Origin: Rhodobacteraceae bacterium IMCC1909
GTDB lineage: Bacteria > Pseudomonadota > Alphaproteobacteria > Rhodobacterales > Rhodobacteraceae
Length of the DNA: 64,000 bases
Direction of reading: 5' to 3'
Assembly: GCA_030704425.1 (NCBI GenBank)
Contig: JAPDHM010000001.1
Span: forward strand, 620,001-684,000
A model generated the notes under the pieces. It did no database searches. It was not told the origin of the DNA and worked only from the letters and a program-made list of their open reading frames with translations. This document shows, in pieces, positions 1 to 8,630 of this stretch. Position 1 is the stretch's first letter. Each line of letters begins with the position of its first letter. The translations under genes and the position numbers were made by a program.

Positions 1-1443
1 GCGTTGACGGCTGTGTTGAATGCCCGATTGATCGGGATGACCCATAAGCTCATTGGTCGGGCGGAGGACATTTTGCGCGAGATTGGCCTCTCCGCGCCCC
101 TGATGGTCGTGCGCGGCGACGGAGCTTTGATCTCTTCGCAAAAGGCCAAGGAGCGGCCTATTGAAACCATTCTGAGCGGTCCCGCCGCTTCCATTGTAGG
201 GGCCCGCTGGATGACGGGACGGGATCATGCTTTGGTGTCTGATATTGGCGGGACCACGACGGATATCGCCCTGTTGCGTGATGGACAGCCGCAGATTGAC
301 CCGGCTGGGGCGCAGGTTGGCCCCTATCGCACGATGGTCGAGGCGGTGGCCATGCGCACAACTGGTTTGGGTGGAGACAGTGAGGTGCATTTTCGCTCTG
401 AGGGTCTTGCGGGGGGGGTCACCTTGGGCCCGCGCCGGGTCTTGCCAATGTCTTTGATCGCCCGAGAGGCGCCAGAGGTGGTATTGCCCGCCCTTGATCG
501 GCAGCTGCGCGCGGTCATGCCCGGCGACTATGATGGGCAATTTGTGCGCGCGGTGCCAGGCGGCGACACCGCCGGTCTCAGCGCCCGTGATCAGGCCGTA
601 TTTGACCGCATAGGCACGCAGACCCATCCTCTGGACCGGCTTTTGTCCACGCGGGTCGATTACCTGTCTATTCAACGCCTGGTGGCGCGTGGCTTGGTTC
701 AACTCTCCGGTGTCACCCCCTCCGATGCCAGCCATGTCTTGGGGCTATTAAACGCTTGGGACCGTGAGGTGGCTGCGATTGGTCTGGCTTTGATGGGGCG
801 CAGGCGCACGGGAGCCGGCGAGCCTTTGGCGCGGGCCCCCGAGGATATGGCGAAAATCATCATTGATCAACTCACCGCTCAAACCTCTAAAGCCCTGCTC
901 ACGGCGGCCTTTGCGGAGGAGATCGACCCCTATAGCGGCGCGCCGGCGGAATTGGCTGGCCATGAGCTGCTGCGGCGCGGATTGCGGCGCGCGGCGGGAT
1001 TGGTGAAGATCGAAGCCTGTCTGGATGTGGCTGTGATCGGGCTTGGGGCTTCGGCGGCCACCTATTACCCATCAGTGGGCGAGGCGCTGAAGTGCGATGT
1101 TATTTTGCCCGAGCATGCCGCTGTGGCCAATGCCATTGGCGCCGTCGTTGGACGCATCACGATGCGCCGTTCCGGCACGATGACGGCTCCGTCCGAAGGG
1201 GTCTTTCGGGTGCATTTTACCGAGGGACCGCAGGATTTTCACAACGAGGATGACGCCTTGCTGGCGCTGGAGACTTGGCTATGTGACAGCGCCCGCGCGG
1301 AGGTGGAGGAGAGCGGCAGCGACACTGTACAGGTCTCAAGCCATCGTGATATTAAACGTGCGCGTAGCGAGGCGCGTGAGATATTTATTGAGGCCGTGAT
1401 TTCAGTCGAAGCAACCGGTCGGCCCCGCGTTGCGCGGGAGTAG
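1..1443 (+). CDS. Hydantoinase/oxoprolinase family protein (HyuA-like), 5' end outside window
   Basis: The reading frame is open at the first base of the window and ends at TAG 1441-1443, so the N-terminal part (probably about 200 residues) is missing. The segment DIGGTTTDIALL at about residues 80-91 is the glycine-rich phosphate-binding motif typical of the actin/hexokinase-like HyuA fold, and ILSGPAASIVGA upstream of it is also characteristic. Family members use ATP to open 5-oxoproline, hydantoin or related cyclic amides, or carboxylate acetone or acetophenone. The sequence alone does not choose among these, and no HyuB partner follows downstream, although one could lie upstream. The family call is firm and the substrate is unknown. 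Confidence 0.85.
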   Translation, partial: ALTAVLNARLIGMTHKLIGRAEDILREIGLSAPLMVVRGDGALISSQKAKERPIETILSGPAASIVGARWMTGRDHALVSDIGGTTTDIALLRDGQPQIDPAGAQVGPYRTMVEAVAMRTTGLGGDSEVHFRSEGLAGGVTLGPRRVLPMSLIAREAPEVVLPALDRQLRAVMPGDYDGQFVRAVPGGDTAGLSARDQAVFDRIGTQTHPLDRLLSTRVDYLSIQRLVARGLVQLSGVTPSDASHVLGLLNAWDREVAAIGLALMGRRRTGAGEPLARAPEDMAKIIIDQLTAQTSKALLTAAFAEEIDPYSGAPAELAGHELLRRGLRRAAGLVKIEACLDVAVIGLGASAATYYPSVGEALKCDVILPEHAAVANAIGAVVGRITMRRSGTMTAPSEGVFRVHFTEGPQDFHNEDDALLALETWLCDSARAEVEESGSDTVQVSSHRDIKRARSEAREIFIEAVISVEATGRPRVARE

Positions 1444-1542
1444 GGACGCTGAAGGCAGAGGGGTCCTTGATTTTTTGCGGATAGTTTTGTGAGTATGTAT
1501 TTTATTAATCGATTTTGAAGAAAGTAATTGAAGGAAATAGCA

Positions 1543-1941
1543 TTGAAACCGCGCACTGTTTCGAGGCTCGCTTTGGCGCTTGGCCTGTAGTGTTGTATGC
1601 CCATAGCTGGATTGGCCCATGAGGGCGTCAAGTGTTCCCAACGCAATCTGGATCAAGCCATTCGGGCTTTGGGATCCCGTAAGACCGCTGAAACCTATTT
1701 CACCCATTATGTCACCCTCACGAAAAAGGATGTCTATTGGGCGCGCAGTGAATATCGCATTATGGGATTGACTGACGATCAGAGCCGATCTGAGGTTCAT
1801 GGCACAACCCAATGGAACGGGGTTGAGATGACATTGATGTATCATGAGGCGGCACAGGCGCTTTGGGTGACAATGCAGCCGCGGCGCAAGGGCCAGGTGA
1901 TTCCGACGGTAGTCTATACCAAATGCGCAACGCTTGATTGA
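1543..1941 (+). pseudogene. Small secreted protein gene with an in-frame stop in its signal peptide
   Basis: The best start is TTG 1543, preceded by AAGGAAA at a suitable distance. It reads MKPRTVSRLALALGL, then TAG at 1588-1590, then continues in the same frame as CCMPIAGLAHEGVKCSQ to TGA 1939-1941. Read through, the product is about 132 residues with a basic N-terminus, a hydrophobic core and a plausible signal-peptidase site, followed by a short mature domain containing two cysteines. Starting at the internal ATG 1597 would lack both a ribosome binding site and the signal peptide. I do not recognise the mature domain. The gene converges on ssrA. It is either a recent nonsense pseudogene or an assembly error at one base. 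Confidence 0.5.
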
Positions 1942-1944
1942 TGT

Positions 1945-2284
1945 GAAGTCCAGGTATGTGAGGGGGAAGGTGCAGGTTTCTGTTGCCAGGTACCTGCGGA
2001 CCCCGCCTGACGCTGCAAGGCGACAGGGCTTAAGGTTTCAATGTTTCGGACTGCTTACGCAGCCAGAGCCATTGGAGCTTTGTTGTCATTTGCAACTAGC
2101 TTAAATGAACCGATAACGGTGGTATCTCACCGAGCCAAAGCTAACCCCTTTAGACGTCCGTCGATCCTATTTCAGCCCCATCTGTCCCCAAATGAGGGAG
2201 GTTTGGTGGAGCTGCCGGGTACCGCCCCCGGGTCCGATCCGTTTATTACGAGCGCGTTTATGACCATAGTCCCGAGGGACAGAT
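1945..2284 (-). ncRNA. ssrA: tmRNA, permuted two-piece alphaproteobacterial form
   Basis: Rescues stalled ribosomes. On the minus strand the acceptor piece comes first and ends in CAGCTCCACCA with its terminal A at 2204. After a 24-nt spacer the coding piece starts at 2179 with GGGGCTGAAATAGGATCGACGG, the usual tmRNA 5' end. The two ends form a 7-bp acceptor stem with a G-U at the third pair, the alanyl-tRNA synthetase identity element. The tag frame at 2093-2055 encodes ANDNKAPMALAA followed by TAA. A T-arm-like hairpin CCGGG...CCCGG lies upstream of the CCA. The spacer (2180-2188) pairs perfectly over 9 bp with the precursor leader (2276-2284), forming a probable processing stem. Outer limits are approximate. 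A 90-codon frame on the opposite strand here is not a gene. Confidence 0.93.
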
Positions 2285-2427
2285 CAGATGTAATGCGCTT
2301 TGCGCGCAATTAAAAGGGGCGCGAGAGGCTAAATTCATAAAGAGCTGGATAAGTTTTCGTGCCGGCCTCTGGCACTTGGGCGCGATTGGCGTTAGCAGGA
2401 AAGGATTGTATAATCCTGGAGAGCCCA

Positions 2428-3414
2428 ATGTTTAAAGCCTTAGTTGTTGAGAAAACGGAAACCGGCACCCAAGCCGATCTGCGGCAAATCTCATATGACG
2501 ATTTACCCGCGGGCGATGTGACTGTGGCGGTTGACTATTCCACCGTGAATTACAAAGACGGTCTGTGCATCGGTCCGGGCGGTGGTTTGGTCCGCGCGTA
2601 TCCGCATGTGCCAGGAATTGATTTTGCAGGCACTGTCGAAAGCTCCGATGATCCGCGCTATCGTCCGGGGGATAAAATTATTCTGACCGGCTGGCGCGTT
2701 GGTGAGGTCCATTGGGGCGGCTATGCGCAAAAGGCGCGGGTCAAGGCAGATTTCCTTGTGCCTCTGCCGCAGGGGTTGACGACTCGCCAGGCTATGGCTG
2801 TGGGCACTGCTGGCCTGACGGCCATGTTGGCCGTTATGGCGCTTGAAAATCATGGGCTTGAGCCGGGCAAGGCGCCTGTTTTGGTCACCGGTGCGGCTGG
2901 CGGTGTGGGCTCGGTTGCCACCGCGCTCTTGGCCAATTTAGGCTATGAGGTGGCTGCGGTCACGGGCCGTCCTGAGACAGCAGATTATCTTACCGCCCTA
3001 GGAGCAACGCAGATTGTCGCGCGCAGTGAAATCAACGAGGTGACCAAACGGCCCCTTGAAGCGGAGCGCTGGGCGGGCTGTGTTGATGCGGTGGGCGGCG
3101 ACATGCTGGCGCGGGTCTTGGGGCAAATGTGCTATGGCGCGTCTGTGGCGGCTGTAGGCCTGGCGGGCGGGGCAAGCCTGCCGGCGACGGTCATTCCCTT
3201 TTTGCTGCGGGGAGTGAACCTCTTGGGCATCGACAGCGTGATGCAACCTTTTGAAAATCGGCAAAAGGCTTGGGCAAGGATCGCCAAAGATCTGCCACTC
3301 TCTAAGCTTGAAGGCATGATTGTTCCGGCGGTTCTGTCCGATCTGCCGCGCTTGGGTAAAGACATTCTCAAAGGCCAAGTGCAGGGCCGCGTTGTGGTTG
3401 ACGTGAACGCCTAA
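2428..3414 (+). CDS. acuI: Acryloyl-CoA reductase (NADPH), AcuI type
   Basis: Medium-chain dehydrogenase/reductase of 328 residues that reduces acryloyl-CoA to propionyl-CoA, the detoxifying step of DMSP and 3-hydroxypropionate metabolism. It starts MFKALVVEKTETG and contains STVNYKDGLCIGPGGG, the AcuI/YhdH signature, then HVPGIDFAGTV and the nucleotide-binding stretch VTGAAGGVGSVA near residues 150-160. Both the length and the C-terminus GRVVVDVNA fit AcuI. ATG 2428 is chosen over an in-frame start 69 bases upstream because GGAG precedes it and family alignments begin at MFKAL. No dmdA or acuK gene is in view, so its local role in DMSP use is inferred from the family. Confidence 0.92.
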   Translation: MFKALVVEKTETGTQADLRQISYDDLPAGDVTVAVDYSTVNYKDGLCIGPGGGLVRAYPHVPGIDFAGTVESSDDPRYRPGDKIILTGWRVGEVHWGGYAQKARVKADFLVPLPQGLTTRQAMAVGTAGLTAMLAVMALENHGLEPGKAPVLVTGAAGGVGSVATALLANLGYEVAAVTGRPETADYLTALGATQIVARSEINEVTKRPLEAERWAGCVDAVGGDMLARVLGQMCYGASVAAVGLAGGASLPATVIPFLLRGVNLLGIDSVMQPFENRQKAWARIAKDLPLSKLEGMIVPAVLSDLPRLGKDILKGQVQGRVVVDVNA

Positions 3415-3516
3415 GAACCGCAAGGTGAGGTCCAATTGGGCCTCATCTTACAGCGGCTCGCAAATCCTGTTTCTCGTCTGGCTCGCCCGAGGAGCCATAT
3501 GTCAAGGACCAACGCC

Positions 3517-4740
3517 ATGCAGCTTGATCTAGAGTTTATCCGTCAAAATTTCCCGGCCTTCGACGTGCCGTCTTTGCAGGGGCAATCATTTTTCGAAAAT
3601 GCTGGGGGCTCTTACACTTGCGTGCAAGTTCAGGATCGTCTGGCCCGCTTCTACCGGGAGCGTAAAGTACAGCCCTATGCGCCTTATGAGGCGTCGCGTT
3701 TGGGCGGAGAAGAAATGGACGAGGCCCGCTCGCGCCTGGCCGCTATGCTGGGTGTGCACAATGATGAGCTGAGCTTTGGGCCCTCCACCACCCAAAATAC
3801 CTATGTTTTGGCGCAAGCGGTCGGGCAATGGCTGGAACCGGGGCAGTCCATCATTGTCACCAATCAAGACCATGAGGCCAATTCGGGCCCTTGGCGGCGC
3901 TTGGCCGAACGCGGGGTTGAAGTGAAAGAATGGGCCATTGATCCGCAAACCGGTCTGCTGGATCCACAAGATTTGCAGGCTCTGCTGGACCCATCTGTGC
4001 GGATGGTGTGCTTTCCGCATTGCTCCAATGTAGTCGCGGCGGTCAACCCCGTGGCGGAAATCACCGCGATGATCCGTGCGGTAGGTGCTTACTCTTGTGT
4101 TGATGGGGTGAGTTACGCGCCGCATGGTTTTGTGAATGTGTCGGAGTTAGGCGCGGATATCTACCTGTTTTCCGCCTATAAAACCTATGGGCCGCATCAA
4201 GGGCTGATGGTGATCCGGCGTGATCTTGGAATGCGCCTTCCCAATCAAGGGCATTATTTTAACGAAGGCAGCCTGTATAAGCGTTTTACACCCGCCGGTC
4301 CCGATCACGCTCAGGTGGCGGCCTGCGCGGGCATGGCCGATTATATGGATGCGGTCTATGCTCACCACTTTTCAGTGGAGGCCACAGCTGCACAGCGGGC
4401 TGCAAAGGTGCATGATCTGTTCAGAGCTCACGAGGCACGTTTGGCTCAACCGATTTTAGACTATCTGAGCGCTAAAAATTCCGTACATTTGCTTGGCCCG
4501 GCTGAGGCTCAAAATCGCGCGCCAACCATTGCCGTGCAACTCGCGATGCCGGGCGAGGTGGCGGCCAAGAAACTTGCCCCTTTCGGCGTTATGGCGGGGG
4601 GTGGTGATTTTTACGCGGTGCGCCCCTTGTCAGCGCTTGGCATTGAGCCAGAACACGGGGTGCTGCGCCTGTCATTTGTGCATTATACCGGTCCCGATGA
4701 TGTTGACCGGCTTTTAAATGCCCTAGATCGCGTACTATAG
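3517..4740 (+). CDS. Class V aminotransferase, cysteine desulfurase-like
   Basis: PLP-dependent fold-type I enzyme of about 407 residues. The lysine that should form the Schiff base is in FSAYKTYGPHQG, with the expected small-residue/K/T pattern. SFGPSTTQNTY binds the phosphate and SCVDGVSYAPHG carries the aspartate under the PLP ring. It resembles the NifS/CsdA-like group that is often annotated cysteine desulfurase-like but usually lacks a proven substrate. ATG 3517 has AAGGA eight bases upstream; ATG 3499, with GGAG, is the alternative. The gene runs directly into the photolyase, whose leader begins at its stop codon, so co-transcription is likely. Confidence 0.85.
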   Translation: MQLDLEFIRQNFPAFDVPSLQGQSFFENAGGSYTCVQVQDRLARFYRERKVQPYAPYEASRLGGEEMDEARSRLAAMLGVHNDELSFGPSTTQNTYVLAQAVGQWLEPGQSIIVTNQDHEANSGPWRRLAERGVEVKEWAIDPQTGLLDPQDLQALLDPSVRMVCFPHCSNVVAAVNPVAEITAMIRAVGAYSCVDGVSYAPHGFVNVSELGADIYLFSAYKTYGPHQGLMVIRRDLGMRLPNQGHYFNEGSLYKRFTPAGPDHAQVAACAGMADYMDAVYAHHFSVEATAAQRAAKVHDLFRAHEARLAQPILDYLSAKNSVHLLGPAEAQNRAPTIAVQLAMPGEVAAKKLAPFGVMAGGGDFYAVRPLSALGIEPEHGVLRLSFVHYTGPDDVDRLLNALDRVL

Positions 4741-4760
4741 TGGTTTGTGAAGGACGCGAT

Positions 4761-6173
4761 ATGACCCCAACTTTATTGTGGTTCCGGCGCGACTTGCGTC
4801 TGCAGGACCACGCGGCGCTGACGGCAGCTCTTGCCCGGGGTGGCCCGGTGATTGCCGTATTCATCTGTGATGCTCAGGTTGAGACCTTAGGATCAGCGCC
4901 AAAATGGCGACTGGGGCAGGGTATTGCGGCCCTTCAAAAGGCAGTTGCCGACAAAGGCAACCGCTTGATTTTGCGGTGCGGCGCGGCGATAGATGTGATC
5001 CCCAAGCTTGTCGAGGAAACGGGTGCGACCGCCGTCTATTGGCAGCGGGCCTATGATCCAGCCAGCCAGGCGCGTGATGCAGAGGTGAAAGCGTTCCTCT
5101 CGGCCATGGGGCTTGAGGCCAAAAGCTTCAAAGGCCACCTGTTGTTCGAACCTTGGACGGTGCAGACAAAGCTGGGTGGATTTTACAAAGTTTACACGCC
5201 GCTTTGGAAGGCTGTGCGCGGCAGAGAGGTGCCGGAGCCCGTGCCGGCGCCAGCACGGATTCCGGGTCCAGAGACCTATCCGAGCTCAGAGGTGCTGGGC
5301 GCATGGGGCTTGGGACGCGCCATGCAACGCGGCGCTGCGATCGTGGAACGATACGCGCGGGTTGGTGCGGATCTGGCACAGGAGAGATTGGCGGAATTCA
5401 CCAGCGGCGCGTTGCGGCATTATGGCGAGGGGCGGGATATTCCCGGTGAAGATGGCACGTCAAAATTGGCGGAAAACCTAGCTCTGGGGGAAATTACCCC
5501 CGCACAATGCTGGCACGCCGGGCAAGCTGAATTGAACCGTGGCAATCCGGGGGCGGAAATTTTCCTCAAAGAATTGGTCTGGCGCGAGTTTGCCTATCAC
5601 TTGCTGCACCATACACCGCAAATCCTGACGCGAAACTGGAAACCGGCTTGGGATGCCTTTCCGTGGAGCGAGGAGGCCAGCAGCGCCAAATTTACCGCGT
5701 GGAAAACCGGGCGCACGGGGCTTGAGTTTATCGATGCGGCGATGCGCGAGCTTTATGTCACGGGCACCATGCACAATCGTGGGCGGATGATTGTCGCGTC
5801 CTATTTGACCAAACATCTTATGACCCATTGGCGGCTTGGGCAGGCTTGGTTTGAAGATTGTTTGATCGATTGGGATCCCGCGAGCAATGCGATGGGATGG
5901 CAATGGGCGGCGGGCAGCGGCCCGGATGCGGCGCCCTATTTCCGCGTGTTCAATCCCGAAACCCAGATTGAAAAATTTGATGCAGATCGGCGTTACCGCA
6001 AGATGTGGATTGCAGAGGGGCAGGCAAATCCGCCGGCCAGCGCGCTGCAATATTTTGACTCTATCCCAATGTCTTGGACCCTGTCGGCGCAGAGCACCTA
6101 CCCTACGCCGATCGTTTCAGCCAAAGAGGGGCGCGAAATCGCCCTGTCGTCTTATAAAACCCGTGACTTTTAA
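4761..6173 (+). CDS. phrB: Deoxyribodipyrimidine photolyase (cryptochrome/photolyase family)
   Basis: Light-dependent repair flavoprotein of 470 residues. The N-terminal antenna domain opens with LLWFRRDLRLQDHAAL. The C-terminal FAD domain contains TGRTGLEFIDAAMREL, TGTMHNRGRMIVASYL and NAMGWQWAAGSGPDA, all core class I CPD-photolyase motifs. The conserved tryptophan-rich chain is present, for example in LTRNWKPAWDAFPW. ATG 4761 follows AGGA by six bases, and an upstream GTG at 4740 overlaps the previous stop and is less likely. Blue-light repair suits a surface-ocean bacterium. A cryptochrome role cannot be ruled out from sequence, but the DNA-repair class is the best fit. Confidence 0.93.
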   Translation: MTPTLLWFRRDLRLQDHAALTAALARGGPVIAVFICDAQVETLGSAPKWRLGQGIAALQKAVADKGNRLILRCGAAIDVIPKLVEETGATAVYWQRAYDPASQARDAEVKAFLSAMGLEAKSFKGHLLFEPWTVQTKLGGFYKVYTPLWKAVRGREVPEPVPAPARIPGPETYPSSEVLGAWGLGRAMQRGAAIVERYARVGADLAQERLAEFTSGALRHYGEGRDIPGEDGTSKLAENLALGEITPAQCWHAGQAELNRGNPGAEIFLKELVWREFAYHLLHHTPQILTRNWKPAWDAFPWSEEASSAKFTAWKTGRTGLEFIDAAMRELYVTGTMHNRGRMIVASYLTKHLMTHWRLGQAWFEDCLIDWDPASNAMGWQWAAGSGPDAAPYFRVFNPETQIEKFDADRRYRKMWIAEGQANPPASALQYFDSIPMSWTLSAQSTYPTPIVSAKEGREIALSSYKTRDF

Positions 6174-6247
6174 TCACCGCGAGGCTTGCTTCTCACGCCT
6201 GCTTCGTTAATTTACTGTAAACTCCAATCTTTACGGGAGATGCCTAT

Positions 6248-7456
6248 ATGATCCTGACTTCCACCGATGGGCAGAAAAACTTGCCGCGTTATTTTGCCAC
6301 CGCCTTTGGCGTTGCGCAAAAAGGACAAAATGGGCGAATAGATTTTGCTTTTGACGATGGCCGCATCTTCCGCGCGGAAGGTCCGGGCGCCGGGCCGGTA
6401 TGCGAGGTTCGTATTCACGACAAAGGCATTTTCGAGCGCTTGCTGCGTGAAGGGCAGCTTGGGTTTTGTGATGCCTATTTGGATGGCCAATGGAGCACGC
6501 CGGATTTGCAGGCTTTCATGGATTATATTCATGCGGATAATGAAGAGGTGTTTGACAGTTTCCCAGGACAAAAGCTGGTACAGCTCTATGAAAAATTCCG
6601 TTTCTGGATGCAGGGGAATTCCAAGGGGCAGGCGCGCAAGAATATCAGCTATCACTATGATTTGGGTAATGATTTCTACGGTCTGTGGCTCGACAAGACC
6701 ATGACCTACTCATCGGCGATTTTTGAAACTGGGCATGAAAATCTTGAGCAGGCCCAGACAGCAAAATACGCCAGTATGGTCGATCAAATGGGGGTGAAAC
6801 CTGGCGATCATGTGCTGGAAATCGGTTGCGGCTGGGGCGGCTTTGCCGAATATGCTGCAAAAGAGCGCGGTTTGAATGTGACCTGTCTGACCATTAGCAA
6901 AGAGCAGTTTAAATACGCCGAAGATCGGATTGCGGCCGCGGGCTTGCAAAATATGGTGACGTTTAAACTGCAAGATTATCGCGATGAAACCGGCGTTTAT
7001 GATGGTATCGCCAGTATTGAGATGTTTGAAGCGGTGGGGGAGAGATATTGGCCCTCATATTTCAGCACGGTATATGGCCGGCTCAAAAAAGGTGGGCAGG
7101 CGACGCTGCAAATCATCACAGTGCGGGATGATCGGTTTGAAGATTACCGTAAATCTGTGGATTTTATTCAAAAGTACATTTTCCCGGGCGGTATGTTGCC
7201 CTCACCACTTGTGCTGGGCCGCGAGGCTGAAAAGGCCGGCCTGGACTGTGTGAAATCGATTGAATTTGGTGAGAGTTACAGCCAGACTCTGAGGCTTTGG
7301 CACAGTCGGTTCAATGACAAATGGGATCAAGTGGCGGCGATGGGCTTTGATGATCGTTTCCGCCGGATGTGGAATTTCTACCTGACCTCATGCGCTGCGA
7401 CTTTTCATTACGCAAATTGCGATGTGACGCAAATTACCCTCTCTAAGTCTGAGTGA
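6248..7456 (+). CDS. cfa: Cyclopropane-fatty-acyl-phospholipid synthase family methyltransferase
   Basis: SAM-dependent methyltransferase of 402 residues that adds a methylene bridge to unsaturated acyl chains of membrane phospholipids. The SAM-binding motif LEIGCGWGG spans residues 190-198. The family block SYHYDLGNDFYGLWLD is at 134-149, followed by MTYSSAIF, and IEMFEAVGERYW and QKYIFPGGMLPS lie further on. The N-terminal 100 residues form the usual lipid-binding domain. GGGAG precedes ATG 6248. It sits seven bases ahead of the next gene, so the two are probably one transcript. Paralogues that act in other lipid modifications exist, so the exact product is somewhat uncertain. Confidence 0.9.
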   Translation: MILTSTDGQKNLPRYFATAFGVAQKGQNGRIDFAFDDGRIFRAEGPGAGPVCEVRIHDKGIFERLLREGQLGFCDAYLDGQWSTPDLQAFMDYIHADNEEVFDSFPGQKLVQLYEKFRFWMQGNSKGQARKNISYHYDLGNDFYGLWLDKTMTYSSAIFETGHENLEQAQTAKYASMVDQMGVKPGDHVLEIGCGWGGFAEYAAKERGLNVTCLTISKEQFKYAEDRIAAAGLQNMVTFKLQDYRDETGVYDGIASIEMFEAVGERYWPSYFSTVYGRLKKGGQATLQIITVRDDRFEDYRKSVDFIQKYIFPGGMLPSPLVLGREAEKAGLDCVKSIEFGESYSQTLRLWHSRFNDKWDQVAAMGFDDRFRRMWNFYLTSCAATFHYANCDVTQITLSKSE

Positions 7457-7463
7457 GCCAAAT

Positions 7464-8582
7464 ATGACGGATGTATTTTTGTTCGGCACGCTCTGCTGGC
7501 CTGAGCTGCTGCGTCTTGTGGGCGGGGCAAGCTGTCCCGTTGGCGTGGATGCCGAATTGCCCGACTACCATGTCAGCTGGGCCAAGGGGCAAGCCTTCCC
7601 AGCAATCCATCCCAAGGCGGGCTGTCGGGCGTGGGGTATTTTGCTGCGGGGATGTGACGCGCAAGTTTTGGCGCGTATGGATCACTATGAAAGCGGCTTC
7701 GGCTATAGGCTGCACCCGGTCACGGTCATGGCAGCAGGACTTCAGGTCGAGGCGCAAGTTTATCTGCCGCCTGAAGGTCTGGCGCCGGGGCCAGAGTGGT
7801 CTTTGACCGATTGGCAAGAGGCACATGGGGCTTTGGCTTTGGAAGCTGCTTGGGAGGTTATGGCCGTGATGGGGCAGATGGCACCGGCAGAACTGGCACG
7901 GGCCTATCCGATGATGCGCGTCCGGGCGGACGCACGGCTCAAGGCGCAGTCAGACCCGGCGCCGTCGTCGCCCTCGGGCCTGAGCCGCACCGATGTCGTG
8001 GTGCATGACCACAGCCAGCCCTACACAAAATTTTTCGCTTTGCAGCAGGCCGCGCTTTCCGTCCCGCGGTTTGATGGGGCACGGAGCGAGCGGGTGGAGC
8101 GGGCGGCCTTTGTCGGCACAGATGCCGCCATTGTTCTGCCCTATGATCCCAAAACTGATAAGGTCTTGTTGGTGGAACAGTTTCGGTTTGGCCCCTTTGT
8201 GCGCGCTGATGCCCACCCTTGGCTGATGGAGCCGGTTGCAGGGCGAATTGATGTGGGCGAGACACCTCAAGCCGCTGCAATCCGTGAGAGCTTTGAAGAG
8301 GCGGGATTGAAAATTCGTGATCTGCATAGGGTACATAGCGGCTACAGCTCACCTGGATGCAGCACTGAATATTTTCACATTTTTGTTGGCCTTACGGATA
8401 TTGATGAGGCGGCGGCGATTGTGAGTGGGTTGCAGGACGAAGATGAGGATATCCAAGGGCATGTCCTAAGCTTTGACGAGTTTTACCACCGCCTTACGAC
8501 CCATAAATTGCCCGTGGTGCCGCTGGCTTTGGCAGGATATTGGTTGGCACAAAATCGAGACAAGCTGCGTAAGAATTCTTGA
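7464..8582 (+). CDS. GGCT-like domain fused to NUDIX hydrolase (TrgB-like)
   Basis: Two-domain protein of 372 residues. Residues 1-110 resemble gamma-glutamylcyclotransferase-like proteins (opening VFLFGTLCWPELL, then AWGILLRG and MDHYESGFGYR). The C-terminal half is a NUDIX hydrolase of the ADP-ribose pyrophosphatase type, with the complete box from G260 (GRIDVGETPQAAAIRESFEE) to L282 and the supporting segment VLLVEQFRFGPF. The same fusion next to cysK is known from the tellurite-resistance locus of Rhodobacter sphaeroides, where it is called trgB. That assignment rests on domain order and context. ADP-ribose or a related nucleoside diphosphate is the likely substrate of the NUDIX half. Confidence 0.82.
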   Translation: MTDVFLFGTLCWPELLRLVGGASCPVGVDAELPDYHVSWAKGQAFPAIHPKAGCRAWGILLRGCDAQVLARMDHYESGFGYRLHPVTVMAAGLQVEAQVYLPPEGLAPGPEWSLTDWQEAHGALALEAAWEVMAVMGQMAPAELARAYPMMRVRADARLKAQSDPAPSSPSGLSRTDVVVHDHSQPYTKFFALQQAALSVPRFDGARSERVERAAFVGTDAAIVLPYDPKTDKVLLVEQFRFGPFVRADAHPWLMEPVAGRIDVGETPQAAAIRESFEEAGLKIRDLHRVHSGYSSPGCSTEYFHIFVGLTDIDEAAAIVSGLQDEDEDIQGHVLSFDEFYHRLTTHKLPVVPLALAGYWLAQNRDKLRKNS

Positions 8583-8630
8583 GCTTCTGTCTCGCGCGCC
8601 TTAGGAAGAACAAAAGATAAAGGGTTTCTG

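Noticed and set aside
1402-1845. Minus-strand frame of 147 codons overlapping the end of the HyuA-like gene
   Set aside because: It has no family resemblance and no ribosome binding site, and it overlaps better supported plus-strand coding sequence.
2041-2313. Open frame of 90 codons on the plus strand
   Set aside because: It lies wholly antisense to the tmRNA gene, whose tag, acceptor end and 5' end are all recognisable on the other strand.
5870-5885. GGGATCCC inside the photolyase gene (also at about 1671 and 52346)
   Set aside because: Identical cores occur by chance within coding sequence; only intergenic copies in the 31-49 kb cassette were counted as operators.
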